Assembly: GCA_028277965.1 (NCBI GenBank)
Contig: JANQFF010000408.1
Coordinates: forward strand, 1-55,593
Direction: 5' to 3'
Source: Pseudomonadales bacterium
GTDB taxonomy: Bacteria > Pseudomonadota > Gammaproteobacteria > Pseudomonadales > Azotimanducaceae
Length of the DNA: 55,593 bases
Shown piece by piece: positions 26,275-36,136 of the stretch (position 1 is the first letter of the stretch; each line of letters opens with the position of its first letter). The position numbers and the translations under genes were made by a program. The notes beneath the pieces were generated by a model. It did not search any database, was not told the DNA's origin, and saw only the letters and a list, made by a program, of their open reading frames with translations.

Positions 26275-27675
26275 TTGCAGGCAGGTTTGAAAACAGAAGT
26301 CCGTCTGGCGGACGACGAGTCCGCGCTCACTATCCTCCACGAAGCGTTGTTGGGTGCGCAACGCGCGTTTGAAGACTCGTTTGCCGCTGTCGGGATCCCT
26401 GCAGACGTTTCCGGGTTCCGCAAGCAATACACACAGCTGTTGCCGGAGTTCGAAACAGCACGGCTTGCTGGTAAAGACCGGTTGGCAGCAGCTGCGCACA
26501 TCGTTAAATCACTCGAGGAACGGATTGTGTTTGGTGACCGGCCGCTGGCAGCTGTCCTCGGTGACCGGATTGAACCCCTGCCGCTTATGAGTCACGAGTT
26601 CGCATCAAAAGCCGGCTGGCAGCCCAATGTGACCTACCGGGGTAAGCGGTATGACGACATCAGCGCTCTTGGTGCGGAGTTGGCCAACCGGGGGAGCATG
26701 ACCCGGGCTGCTGCGCGTTCACTGGAGATAATCGCGAACCGTATTGGGGAGGGTGTACTCGATCTTTCGGAACGCCGGATCGCTGTCCTGGGGGCGGGTG
26801 CGGAAATGGCGCCAACGAGGCTGTGGCTCGAGGCGGGTGCGGATGTGCTCTGGATAGATACCCGGCACCCTCCGGAGGAGTGGTGGGAAGCTTCTGCGAT
26901 GTCCGGTCGGCTCCACTGGTGTCCTGACGGAGCGGACCTGCTCGCTCAACCTGCTGCGGTACTTGCCACGATCAGTGAGTTTGCCGCTGGTAGTCCCATC
27001 GACGTTTGTCTCTACGCATACGCGCCTGGACGAGCGCGCGAAGTCCGGCTTACCGCCGCCATGAACGCTATCGTCAAAGCACTACCCGTGGAACTCGTCG
27101 CAAGCGTCACGATGCTGGTGTCACCCACAACACCCACCGCTCTGTCAGAAGAAGACGTGGCTGCGATGGATGACCGGCGAAAGCACCGGCCTGGCTGGGA
27201 AACGCTGCTTGACGTTGCGGGTTTGCTCGGGAGGGGTGGCGGGCGAGTAGAGCGAGGTGAATTTGCCAGTACCAGGACGGTGGTCGGAATTCAGGGTGCA
27301 AGTTACCAGGCGGCGCAGTACATCGGGAAAGTTCTGACGGCCGAGTGTTGGTCGCGGAACGGCTTGAGGGTTTCTGCCAATACCGCAGCAATTACGCGAA
27401 CACGCTCGCTCGCACACCCCGTTTTCAGCGCCGCATTTGGTGGTGCTGCTGCGTTTGGCGTTGAGACTCTGACGCCAAGACAGTCCCGTCGCATCAACGG
27501 GTTGCTGGCCGTCAGTGACTGGCTGGAACCCGAGTGTCCGCAACCCGGGTGGGTAAGGGTGCATGGAGGAATCCACACACTCCCGTATCCCCTCGAGTCG
27601 GCCCTCAGGGTTGCGGCGGGAATCGGTTTCGTTCGATCTCCCAAACTGCTGCGAGGGCCGATCGGAAAAAAGTAA
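26275..27675 (+). CDS. Unrecognised protein with internal Rossmann-like segment
   Basis: 466 residues, start uncertain (TTG at 26275, or TTG at 26287). I do not recognise the family. The centre has a dinucleotide-binding-like strand-loop-helix (RRIAVLGAGAEMAP...GADVLWIDTRHPPEEWW). The C-terminal part is rich in small residues (AYQAAQYIGK-like, FGGAAAFG). No signal peptide or clear membrane helix. Begins five bases after the Rieske stop, so it is almost certainly co-expressed with it and might be a partner dehydrogenase or processing enzyme. Confidence 0.75.
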   Translation: MQAGLKTEVRLADDESALTILHEALLGAQRAFEDSFAAVGIPADVSGFRKQYTQLLPEFETARLAGKDRLAAAAHIVKSLEERIVFGDRPLAAVLGDRIEPLPLMSHEFASKAGWQPNVTYRGKRYDDISALGAELANRGSMTRAAARSLEIIANRIGEGVLDLSERRIAVLGAGAEMAPTRLWLEAGADVLWIDTRHPPEEWWEASAMSGRLHWCPDGADLLAQPAAVLATISEFAAGSPIDVCLYAYAPGRAREVRLTAAMNAIVKALPVELVASVTMLVSPTTPTALSEEDVAAMDDRRKHRPGWETLLDVAGLLGRGGGRVERGEFASTRTVVGIQGASYQAAQYIGKVLTAECWSRNGLRVSANTAAITRTRSLAHPVFSAAFGGAAAFGVETLTPRQSRRINGLLAVSDWLEPECPQPGWVRVHGGIHTLPYPLESALRVAAGIGFVRSPKLLRGPIGKK

Positions 27676-27716
27676 AGGAAAGCGCCGGACGAAAACCGCA
27701 GACAACGCCGGTGTTG

Positions 27717-29642
27717 TCAAAGAACTCCGTGCTCGCCGGTACCGAGGTGTTTGCCGAGAAACTCCGTCAGTTCTACCGCAAACTTCCTGCGATTCTCCGG
27801 CCGGCTCAGAAAGTGATCCCCTTGAGGTAACTCGACATAACGCGCCCGAGGCATCTCTTTGGCCATGTTCCGGCTCTGGCGCACGCGAACGACGCGGTCG
27901 TCTTCACCATGGACAATCAGCAGCGGCGCTTTTATCTGATCGACCAGGTTGATGGGGGAGTTCTGCTCCAGCGCATCCCGATCCCTCCAGAGATTGCCGA
28001 TGAACCGGGTAGCGTAGCGACCACCGATGTACCGATTCTGAGTGTTTACCAGTGCCCGCATGTCGAAAACCCCGTTCAGACTGACACCGCACCGGTACAG
28101 GTCCGGTTCACGGGCAAGTCCCATCGCAGAGGCATAACCGCCGTACGAGCCTCCGACAATGCATATCCTGTCGGGATCAGCCAGTTTGTTGTCGACCAGC
28201 CAGAGCGTGCCATCCGTAATGTCGTCCTGCATCGCCTGTCCCCACTCTTTGCGCCCCTTTTTGAGAAACTCCAGTCCATAACCTGTGGATCCGCGAAAGT
28301 TGAGCTGCAAAACGCCATAACCCTTCGCAACCATGAGCTGAACGAGCCAGTCAAAGCGTTCGAAATCGCGGGCATGAGGTCCGCCGTGAGGGTGCACGAC
28401 GAACGGGATTTCCGGGGCATCATCCAGAGACAGGTTGCGGGGCAGCGTTACATACCCGGGAATCTCCAGGCCGTCACGGGCCTCGAAAGTCACCTTATGC
28501 ACAATGCCGGGAGCATGGTCGTGTAGCGTTGGATAGCTTGTTTGCAGATAGGATACCGATTTCTTCTCCCGATCGTACAGATAGTAGTGATCGGGTACCG
28601 AGCCACTCCTCGATACGATGATGAGACGCGATTCGTTACTGGCCAGAGCTGTAAGGCCGTTACGGGTATCCGGGTAGAGTTCGTCGATTGTTTTCTTGAG
28701 ATTGTCATAGAAAGGATCGACGATTCGGGAAGGCACGGACTCGTTCTCGAAGTTGATTGCACGCAGTTTTTGCCCATCTTCGCTCAGCCAGACGCTCGAC
28801 ACTTCAGAGTTTTCGTGAGCTGCGACCTCTTCAACCCATTCTCCGGTGGCGACGTTGAACAGCCACAACGGTCGGAAGTTGCCGTCGGTCGGTTTGTGGG
28901 CGTACACCAGATCGAGGTCGAATGTTGGTAAGGCTTCGACTTCGAACCCTTCTTCGAGTTTGTCCGAGTAATCCTTCCACTCGCCTGCTGCGGTTCTGGC
29001 GATCAGAATCCCTCGTGTCTGATCCCCTGTAAAACCAATCCCGATACGGACGTTCCCAGCCGCGTCTGCCCGCCAGCCCCGGATATTGGTTCTGCCTTTC
29101 TGGACCGACCTGTTTGGAAGTCTCGAGGCTTTGAGTTTGGCTGCATAAACCCGCGGACGGGAGAGATCCTGGTCTGATCCTGAGAGCAGGAACTCGTTTG
29201 GTTTCCCGGGGAGGAAACTGATGACCTCGTCCTGTACCTGGAAAAAACTGAGGCTGTCTTCGGACCTGAACAGCATTCGCATCTTGCGTTTTTCGACATC
29301 TGCGTGGACCAGACGGGAAACGACCACCGGTGTGCCCTGAATGGTTGAAGGCAGAGCCACGCTGATCAGCAGATCCGTTGGTGACATCCATTGGTACCAG
29401 CGAAGATCCCAGTCGTCTCCCGCTATCAGATAGGGGGTGTCTGCAACGCCGATCTCGTCGATCGCCAGGGTCTGCAGGCCTCTGAGATACATCATCCCGG
29501 AGAAGTAGCGGCCATCGGGCGAGAGTTCAACCTGAGAAATGAGTGGTGGTCTTGCGAAGTCGTCGATAGTCAGAGGCGGGTTCTCTGCTGAAACGGTTAC
29601 CGACCAGGACAGAAAAACCAGCGCAATGAGGAGATTGGGCAT
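27717..29642 (-). CDS. Prolyl oligopeptidase (S9) family exported peptidase
   Basis: 641 residues with signal peptide (MPNLLIALVFLSWSVTVSA). A beta-propeller-like N-terminal region is followed by a hydrolase domain: oxyanion HPHGGPHARD, nucleophile GGSYGGYASAMG, aspartate HGEDDRVV and histidine PQGDHFLS. ATG at 29642 fits AAGG spacing; 29648 is an alternative. Likely an acyl-aminoacyl or dipeptidyl peptidase acting on extracellular peptides. Confidence 0.9.
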   Translation of the reverse strand: MPNLLIALVFLSWSVTVSAENPPLTIDDFARPPLISQVELSPDGRYFSGMMYLRGLQTLAIDEIGVADTPYLIAGDDWDLRWYQWMSPTDLLISVALPSTIQGTPVVVSRLVHADVEKRKMRMLFRSEDSLSFFQVQDEVISFLPGKPNEFLLSGSDQDLSRPRVYAAKLKASRLPNRSVQKGRTNIRGWRADAAGNVRIGIGFTGDQTRGILIARTAAGEWKDYSDKLEEGFEVEALPTFDLDLVYAHKPTDGNFRPLWLFNVATGEWVEEVAAHENSEVSSVWLSEDGQKLRAINFENESVPSRIVDPFYDNLKKTIDELYPDTRNGLTALASNESRLIIVSRSGSVPDHYYLYDREKKSVSYLQTSYPTLHDHAPGIVHKVTFEARDGLEIPGYVTLPRNLSLDDAPEIPFVVHPHGGPHARDFERFDWLVQLMVAKGYGVLQLNFRGSTGYGLEFLKKGRKEWGQAMQDDITDGTLWLVDNKLADPDRICIVGGSYGGYASAMGLAREPDLYRCGVSLNGVFDMRALVNTQNRYIGGRYATRFIGNLWRDRDALEQNSPINLVDQIKAPLLIVHGEDDRVVRVRQSRNMAKEMPRARYVELPQGDHFLSRPENRRKFAVELTEFLGKHLGTGEHGVL

Positions 29643-29797
29643 ATCCATTGACCTTCAGACATCCTTGGTCGGGATTCTATAGGGGCTGAGAGCCCACTCA
29701 TAGAGCCATTCAGGGTATCGTGGAAATTTGCGTATCCGCGAATCTCCAAAACGGCAGATGTGGGTTAAAATCGATCAATTGTATTTGAGGAAAACGC

Positions 29798-31606
29798 GTG
29801 TCTGAACTATCCACTCAAGTAGACGAAGAACTGGATTTTGATCCCGACGTGCTGAGGGAGAAGTACCGCGAAGAGCGTGACAAACGCCTTCGGGCTGATG
29901 GGAACGAGCAGTATCAGGAGGTCGTGGGCGACTTCAGCAACTATATCGATGATCCTTACATTGAAGAGGTCGTCGAACGCGAACCCCTGAAGGACGAGAC
30001 GGACATTATTGTGATCGGTGGCGGATTTGGGGGTCTGATTACCGGTGCCCGCCTGAGGGAAGCAGGGTTTGAACGCGTACGTATCATCGAGAAAGGTGGT
30101 GACTTTGGCGGTACCTGGTACTGGAACCGTTACCCCGGGGCGGCGTGCGACACCGAGTCGTATATCTATCTCCCGCTCTGTGAGGAACTGGGATTTGTCC
30201 CCAAAGAGAAATACACACACGCGCCGGAAATCCTCCAGCACAGCAGAAACATCGGTAATCACTACGATCTGTATCGCGAAGCCTTTTTCCAGACTGAAGT
30301 AACCGGCATGGAGTGGCTGAATGACGAGGTGCGCTGGCTTGTGCGGACCAATCGCGGAGACGAAATGCGAGCGCGGTTTGTCGTGATGTCGAACGGTCCG
30401 CTCAACAGGCCCAAGTTGCCGGGCATCGCCGGGATAAGCGAATATCGGGGCCACACTTTTCACACCAGCCGGTGGGATTACGCATACACCGGTGGAGGAC
30501 CGGAAGGAAATCTCGACAAGCTCGCCGACAAGCGGGTGGGCATCATTGGGACCGGTGCCACCGCCGTGCAGTGTATTCCGCACCTCGGTCGCGGCGCGAA
30601 AGAGCTTTTTGTATTCCAGCGCACGCCCTCTTCAATTGATGTCAGGGCTAATCGGCCTACCGATCCGGAATGGGCGGCGAGTCTGAAGCCAGGCTGGCAG
30701 CGTGAACGCATGGAGAATTTCAACACCCTGACATCAGGCGGCATTGTCGAAGAAGATCTCGTCCAGGACGGTTGGACGGAGATCATCCGCAATCTCATTT
30801 CCATGGCGAACTACCGCGGCAAGGACACCGACTGGTCCAAGGTGCCATATCTCATGGAAATAGCGGATTTCAAACATATGAATCAGATCCGCGATCGCGT
30901 GGACTCAATTGTTGAAGATCAAAAGACGGCGGAAGCGCTAAAACCCTGGTACAGACAATTCTGTAAACGTCCCTGTTTCCACGACGAGTATCTGCCAACC
31001 TTCAATCGGGAAAACGTGCATCTGATCGATACCGAGGGAAAAGGTGTGGAGGCCATAACCGAGAACGGCATCGTTGCGAATGGCCAGGAGTACGAAGTGG
31101 ATTGCATCATCTTTGCCACGGGTTTCGAGGTGGGCACTGAATACACTCGTCGCGCCGGATATGATGTGGTTGGACAGGATGGTCTGAAGCTGTCTGAAAA
31201 GTGGGCGGATGGGATGCGTTCCTTGCATGGTTTGCATGTGAGAGGCTTTCCCAATCTCTTTGTGATGAGTAACTCTCAGGCAGCGTTCACGACCAATTTT
31301 CCGCATGCGATGGATGCCTGTGCAAAACACATGTGCTACATCCTGACCAAATGCCGTGATGAGAACATATCGACGATTCAGCCAACCAGGGAAGCAGAAG
31401 ACGCGTGGGTCGAGGAGATTATCTCCCTGTCGCGATACAACGAGGATTTCCTGGTTTCCTGTACACCGGGGTACTACAACAACGAGGGTCAACCCAATCC
31501 AAAGAGCATTCAGAACGGAGCGTACGGAAAAGGCTCAAATCCTTACTTCAGGAAAATGGTGGCCTGGCGGGAGGAAGGCAATATGCCGGGGCTGGAGATC
31601 ACCTGA
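29798..31606 (+). CDS. Flavin-containing monooxygenase / Baeyer-Villiger monooxygenase
   Basis: 602 residues. FAD motif VIGGGFGGLITGARL, NADPH motif VGIIGTGATAVQCIP, and the BVMO fingerprint YRGHTFHTSRWDY ([FY]xGxxxHxxxWD). FATGFEVGTE matches the conserved second FMO segment. GTG start at 29798 preceded by GAGGAAAA. Converts a ketone to an ester or lactone; the lactonase and hydrolase genes elsewhere in the window could act on products. Substrate unknown. Confidence 0.93.
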   Translation: MSELSTQVDEELDFDPDVLREKYREERDKRLRADGNEQYQEVVGDFSNYIDDPYIEEVVEREPLKDETDIIVIGGGFGGLITGARLREAGFERVRIIEKGGDFGGTWYWNRYPGAACDTESYIYLPLCEELGFVPKEKYTHAPEILQHSRNIGNHYDLYREAFFQTEVTGMEWLNDEVRWLVRTNRGDEMRARFVVMSNGPLNRPKLPGIAGISEYRGHTFHTSRWDYAYTGGGPEGNLDKLADKRVGIIGTGATAVQCIPHLGRGAKELFVFQRTPSSIDVRANRPTDPEWAASLKPGWQRERMENFNTLTSGGIVEEDLVQDGWTEIIRNLISMANYRGKDTDWSKVPYLMEIADFKHMNQIRDRVDSIVEDQKTAEALKPWYRQFCKRPCFHDEYLPTFNRENVHLIDTEGKGVEAITENGIVANGQEYEVDCIIFATGFEVGTEYTRRAGYDVVGQDGLKLSEKWADGMRSLHGLHVRGFPNLFVMSNSQAAFTTNFPHAMDACAKHMCYILTKCRDENISTIQPTREAEDAWVEEIISLSRYNEDFLVSCTPGYYNNEGQPNPKSIQNGAYGKGSNPYFRKMVAWREEGNMPGLEIT

Positions 31607-31639
31607 CCGCTGTTGAGCAGGAACATAGCCGAAACGGAG

Positions 31640-32365
31640 ATGGGGAGTACAGTGATCGAATCCGATAGCTACTTTGCCAATCCGGTTGTGGTACGTACGG
31701 CAGGTCTACTCGCTGTCGCGGGAGGCCTTGTCAATGCGGTGAGCGACTACATGCTCCAGGGAGGGTTCATTGCCCGGGCTGCTGTCAACACCTACGAACA
31801 TCTGCCGTATGCGCCTTATGATCTCGTGGCATGGGGCAGCATTATTGGGAACGCAGCGCTGCCGTTGTGGCTACTGGGATTCCTGCCACTCTATGTCGCC
31901 CTTGCACCTGCCGGTCGCTGGCTGTCGATACCGCCGGTGCTCTGCCTGGGCTTTCTCTTCAGCCTGTTTCCCGGTTATCACGGCTCCTATGCCCTTTACG
32001 CTGCCGGATTTCAGGCGGCAGAGGCCAATCCGCCCGAACTGTCAGAGACGTTGGTTACCCTTGTTGAGCGTTTACATGCCTATCACGACATGCAGATCAA
32101 CGTGATTGCGGTAGCCAGCGTTTCGGGAAGCATTTTATTTCTGGTTGCTGTGTTATCAGGACGCACACACTTTCCCCGCTGGGCAGTCATTCTCACGCCG
32201 ATCATTACGCCGATCACCCAGATATCAGTTGAAATGCTGCCAGCTCCGTTTGGCGGGTTCGTACGCCCTCCCTGGGGAACAGTCATGTTTTCGCTTCTGT
32301 TCCTGATGGCCACCATCGTGACCTGGAACGTGAATTCACAGTACCAGGGAGTAAGTCAGCGGTAG
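31640..32365 (+). CDS. Multipass membrane protein of unknown function
   Basis: 241 residues with about six or seven helices; notable AVGGLVNAVSDYML-like start (LAVAGGLVNAVSDYML), GYHGSYALYAAGF, LHAYHDMQINVIA. Start uncertain: ATG 31640, GTG 31652 (GGGGAG upstream) or TTG 31613. Follows the BVMO gene closely, so probably co-transcribed. Family not identified with certainty. Confidence 0.75.
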   Translation: MGSTVIESDSYFANPVVVRTAGLLAVAGGLVNAVSDYMLQGGFIARAAVNTYEHLPYAPYDLVAWGSIIGNAALPLWLLGFLPLYVALAPAGRWLSIPPVLCLGFLFSLFPGYHGSYALYAAGFQAAEANPPELSETLVTLVERLHAYHDMQINVIAVASVSGSILFLVAVLSGRTHFPRWAVILTPIITPITQISVEMLPAPFGGFVRPPWGTVMFSLLFLMATIVTWNVNSQYQGVSQR

Positions 32366-32392
32366 CCACTCAGCCCTGGTGAGGTAACGTTC

Positions 32393-33313
32393 ATGCACAC
32401 AGAAGAACTTGAAGCCTGGGAACACGACCATGTGTTCGATCAGGATCAGAAACAGGCAGGTGAACGCAGAACACTGGCGGTGGTGGCGCTGACCGCTGTA
32501 ATGATGGTGGTGGAGATTGCCGCCGGCCTGATATACGGCTCTATGGCGTTGCTGGCGGACGGGTTGCACATGGCGTCACATGCCCTTGCGCTCAGTATTG
32601 CAGTATTTGCATACGTCATCTCGCGTCGGCTGGCGTCCGATCGTCGATTCGCTTTCGGGGTTGGGAAAATAAACAGCCTGGCCGGCTTTGCGAGTGCAGT
32701 TATGTTGCTTGGGTTTACGCTCGTGATGGTCGTTGAGAGTGTGGATCGGCTGATCAACCCGGTGGACATAGCCTTCGATCAGGCGCTGATGGTGGCCGTT
32801 GTGGGTTTTGTGGTGAACGGCGTCAGTGCATGGATACTGGTTTCGACACCCCACGATCATGCGCATGGACATAACCACGCGCATCATCACCACGACCACA
32901 ACCTTCGTGGAGCGTATCTGCATGTACTGGCAGATGCCCTGACCTCAATCCTGGCAATCGGTGCTCTCCTTGCAGGGAAGTTCTTCGGGGCTGGCTGGCT
33001 CGATCCGGCGATGGGGCTTGTTGGAGCCGCTCTTGTGGCGCGATGGTCGTTTGGCCTGATACGTGACTCGTCCAGGGTCTTGCTCGATCGTCAGGGTGAC
33101 GAGCGGCAGATCGCTGAAATACGGACTGCTGTCGAACGGGAATCAGCCGATCGGGTCACAGATCTTCATCTGTGGAGCATCGGTCACGGCATTTATGCAG
33201 CTGAGATGACGGTTGTCAGCCATGAGCCGAGAACAGCCGAGGAGTACAAATCGCTGATCCCGGAACAGTGCAGGGTGGTCCATGCGACTGTCGAAGTCCA
33301 CAGGTGTCGCTAA
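32393..33313 (+). CDS. dmeF: Cation diffusion facilitator, DmeF-type Co/Ni/Zn exporter
   Basis: 306 residues, six helices and a C-terminal cytosolic domain. Metal-site residues are in LADGLHMASHALAL and HVLADALTS. A histidine-rich loop (HDHAHGHNHAHHHHDHN) lies between helices 4 and 5, as in DmeF/CzcD-like exporters. ATG at 32393 after GAGG. Exports divalent metal from the cytosol; the precise ion is inferred. Confidence 0.88.
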   Translation: MHTEELEAWEHDHVFDQDQKQAGERRTLAVVALTAVMMVVEIAAGLIYGSMALLADGLHMASHALALSIAVFAYVISRRLASDRRFAFGVGKINSLAGFASAVMLLGFTLVMVVESVDRLINPVDIAFDQALMVAVVGFVVNGVSAWILVSTPHDHAHGHNHAHHHHDHNLRGAYLHVLADALTSILAIGALLAGKFFGAGWLDPAMGLVGAALVARWSFGLIRDSSRVLLDRQGDERQIAEIRTAVERESADRVTDLHLWSIGHGIYAAEMTVVSHEPRTAEEYKSLIPEQCRVVHATVEVHRCR

Positions 33314-33320
33314 CGACAGT

Positions 33321-35054
33321 TCAGCTGCCGATGGCACCTCCGTCTTTGCGCCTGACCACCAGCGTGCAGTCCCGCGGCACCGTCTTACCGTCATCAGGTG
33401 CCGGAAAGCTGGTGATTTCTGGATTGCCGTTGCCGGGGTGTTGCACGTTAACGAATAAGGTTTTCCAATCCGGCGTGGTTGTCAGTCCGGTGATCTCGCA
33501 ACCGTTCACCCCGACAAGGAGGCGTGCCAGAGCGCCCGTCGCGGTATCTGCAACCAGGAGCTGGTTCGGTTTATCTTCAAGCTGCGGGCCATCCGTGCAG
33601 ATCAGCAGCTTGCCGTCGTGGGTTGCGAGCAATCCGTCGGGGCTGCCGAGGCTATCTTCCGTCTCGTAAACATCGTCACAGATCAGAAAGTGATCCCAGG
33701 TGAAGTGGGTGTCGAGAAAGCTATCGCTATCCCGCCAACGGATGATGTGTCCATGTGGGTTCGGAGCAAGGGGGTTGGCCGCGTCCGGCTGCTCGCGCCG
33801 GGTGTTGTTCGTGAGCGTGCAATAGACATCGCCTGCAGGGGCCACTGTTGTCCACTCAGGACGGTCCATGGGTGTTGCTCCGACCAGCGTTGCCGCAAGC
33901 CGGGTATGAACCAGGATGTCCGCCTCGTCGGTGAAAGCCGTGGCGAGTGCGGGATTATCGACGGTGAGCGGCAGCCATTCACCAGTTCCCTCTTCGTCAA
34001 ACCGGGCAGCGTAAAGGGTGCCCTCGTCGAGAGGGCTGATACCTGCAGCACGCATATCGCGCCAGTTCCCGCTGGATACAAACTTGTAGATGAATTCGAA
34101 CTGCTGATCGTCGCCCATGTAAACGACGATACGTCCGTCGGGCCCTTCGACCACCGCAGCACCTTCGTGTTTGAAACGGCCTAACGCACTGCGTTTGACG
34201 GGTGTGGCGGAAGGATCCGCGGGATCGATTTCCACTACCCATCCGAAGCGATTTGATTCGTTGGCGTAATCCGGGTGGGCGAGATCGAAGCGCGGGTCGA
34301 ACAGGTGCCAGCCATAAAAACTCCCCTGTGCGTGCAGAAGGTAGCGTTGCTGGGCCTCAGTTGAGTCGAACGGCTTGTCGCTGCCAAAGTAGAAGTTGAA
34401 GTTCTCCTCGCAGGTCAGATAGGTGCCCCAGGGTGTCTGGCCATTGGCGCAGTTATTCAACGTCCCCTGTATGGGATTGTTTGCCCGGTTGGTGACCAGC
34501 GCATGTCCGGCAACTGGCCCGCTCATGACCATCTCGGTGTTTACATGTATACGCCTCGAGAACCGCGAACCCGGTACCTGTGCCCAGATGCCGTTGGTCT
34601 CCCGCAGTTCGATCACAGACACACCATGTGCATGTTGCGAAGCCAGGACCTGGTCGTGTGTTGTGGGGATCGCTGTTCCCAGGACATGAGGATTGCTGCC
34701 GAACTCGTGGTTTATCGCCAGCAGACCGTGCCGTCCGTCCTCCGACAGGGGAAAAAAAGTCATGCCGTCATGCCCAATTCCAACCTGTTGTGTCTGGGCG
34801 TCTGCAGTGGGTGGCCAGCTCCACGCCGGTTCGTCTGAAGCCAGAGGTTCCCCCCAGGGAATGAGGATCTGGTACTCGTACTCGTCTGCAATCACGACGC
34901 TCCTGCCGTCTACAGCAGCCATCGAGACGGGTGTGAACCCGGGCCGCGACACGGAAGTGGGTGGGTTTTTTCCGGCGCTACACCCTGCCAGGTAACCGAC
35001 AGCAGCGGCGAGCGTCCCTTTCAGGACAATCCGGCGATTGATCTTCGCAACCAT
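33321..35054 (-). CDS. PhoX-family (DUF839) alkaline phosphatase-like Tat lipoprotein
   Basis: 577 residues. The Tat motif INRRIVLKGTLAAAVG and lipobox LAGC indicate Tat export and lipidation. GLLAINHEFGSNPHVLG, LTCEENFNFYFG and GSPDGLLATHDGKLLICTDG match PhoX, calcium/iron-dependent phosphatases. ATG at 35054 chosen for GGAGG spacing (an ATG at 35087 is upstream). Divergent from folE2. True phosphatase activity is inferred. Confidence 0.88.
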   Translation of the reverse strand: MVAKINRRIVLKGTLAAAVGYLAGCSAGKNPPTSVSRPGFTPVSMAAVDGRSVVIADEYEYQILIPWGEPLASDEPAWSWPPTADAQTQQVGIGHDGMTFFPLSEDGRHGLLAINHEFGSNPHVLGTAIPTTHDQVLASQHAHGVSVIELRETNGIWAQVPGSRFSRRIHVNTEMVMSGPVAGHALVTNRANNPIQGTLNNCANGQTPWGTYLTCEENFNFYFGSDKPFDSTEAQQRYLLHAQGSFYGWHLFDPRFDLAHPDYANESNRFGWVVEIDPADPSATPVKRSALGRFKHEGAAVVEGPDGRIVVYMGDDQQFEFIYKFVSSGNWRDMRAAGISPLDEGTLYAARFDEEGTGEWLPLTVDNPALATAFTDEADILVHTRLAATLVGATPMDRPEWTTVAPAGDVYCTLTNNTRREQPDAANPLAPNPHGHIIRWRDSDSFLDTHFTWDHFLICDDVYETEDSLGSPDGLLATHDGKLLICTDGPQLEDKPNQLLVADTATGALARLLVGVNGCEITGLTTTPDWKTLFVNVQHPGNGNPEITSFPAPDDGKTVPRDCTLVVRRKDGGAIGS

Positions 35055-35126
35055 CACGATCCTCCAAAGTAGATCAGAGTTCTGCACAAACAGGGCGAGG
35101 GCTGGAATCGAGAATGAGTCCAGATG

Positions 35127-35146
35127 TGTTAGGTTATATCACAACA
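35127..35146. promoter_or_regulatory. Degenerate dyad upstream of folE2 and phoX
   Basis: TGTTAGGTTATATCACAACA has outer TGTT/AACA arms and a GTTAT half-site, and resembles the dyads at 41332, 45957, 50363 and 55275. It is 43 bases before the folE2 start. Zur-type control is conceivable because folE2 is a classic Zur target. Confidence 0.35.
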
Positions 35147-35188
35147 AAGTCTTCTATAAGTGACATTAGAACCAGGAGTTTGATCGAA

Positions 35189-36136
35189 ATGACGAATCGT
35201 TATGCCGAGGTGGTAGAAATGCCCGACATCGCGTCTCATGAACATATCCACCCTCAGGGCACATTGGACTGGGTTGGAATGAGCAACGTGCATGTGCCCC
35301 TCAGGGTTTCCGATGGCGGTGTGACCCACCAGGTGGCCGCCAAAGCCCAGATTTATGTTGATCTCGAAGATCCCCAGGCCAAAGGCATCCATATGTCGCG
35401 CTTGTATCTGATTCTCGATGCCAGCGCTGAAGAAAACGCGCTCACGCCATCGGTTATGACCGATCTGCTCGACGACGTATTGAAATCCCATACGGATCTG
35501 AGTTCCCGGGCGTTTATTCAGTTCGACTTCGAGCACCTGCTTCGACGCCCGGCGTTACTGTCTGACAACGCTGGATGGAACAGCTATCCGGTCTTGCTGA
35601 AGGGCACATTCATCGATGGTGAACTGCATATCGAACTGGGGGTTACCGTTCGATATTCATCAACATGCCCTTGTTCTGCTGCGCTGGCACGCCAGATTAT
35701 CCAGACCCAGTTCGACAAGGACTTTAACGGACAGGACACCGTTCGGGCGGAAGACGTCAGAGCCTGGTTGGGAACTGAAGAGGGGATAGCCGCCACACCG
35801 CATTCTCAGCGTAGCGAAGTGCACATCCTGACACGCCTGGAACCAGGGATAGCGGAGTTTCCGATATCGGATCTCATCGACATGACGGAAGAAACGCTCC
35901 AGACCGCGGTTCAGACGGCGGTGAAAAGGGAAGATGAGCAGGAATTTGCTCGACGTAACGCAGCTAACCTCATGTTCTGTGAGGACGCCGGGCGTCGGGT
36001 ACAAAAAGCGCTGAACAACGAATCCCGATTCTCGGACTTCTGGGTGCGTGTGGAGCACATGGAGAGCCTGCATCCGCACGATGCTGTAAGCGTTTTTACA
36101 AAAGGTGTCGCGAATGGCTACCTTCCCATTCCATGA
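35189..36136 (+). CDS. folE2: GTP cyclohydrolase FolE2
   Basis: 315 residues of the FolE2 (COG1469) family, the metal-flexible GTP cyclohydrolase I used for folate and pterin synthesis when zinc is short. MPDIASHEHIHPQGTLDWVGMSN and TVRYSSTCPCSAALARQ (active-site cysteine and motif) fit the family. ATG at 35189 after AGGAGTTTGATCGAA; an ATG at 35114 lies too far upstream. Overlaps the next gene by four bases. Confidence 0.92.
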   Translation: MTNRYAEVVEMPDIASHEHIHPQGTLDWVGMSNVHVPLRVSDGGVTHQVAAKAQIYVDLEDPQAKGIHMSRLYLILDASAEENALTPSVMTDLLDDVLKSHTDLSSRAFIQFDFEHLLRRPALLSDNAGWNSYPVLLKGTFIDGELHIELGVTVRYSSTCPCSAALARQIIQTQFDKDFNGQDTVRAEDVRAWLGTEEGIAATPHSQRSEVHILTRLEPGIAEFPISDLIDMTEETLQTAVQTAVKREDEQEFARRNAANLMFCEDAGRRVQKALNNESRFSDFWVRVEHMESLHPHDAVSVFTKGVANGYLPIP

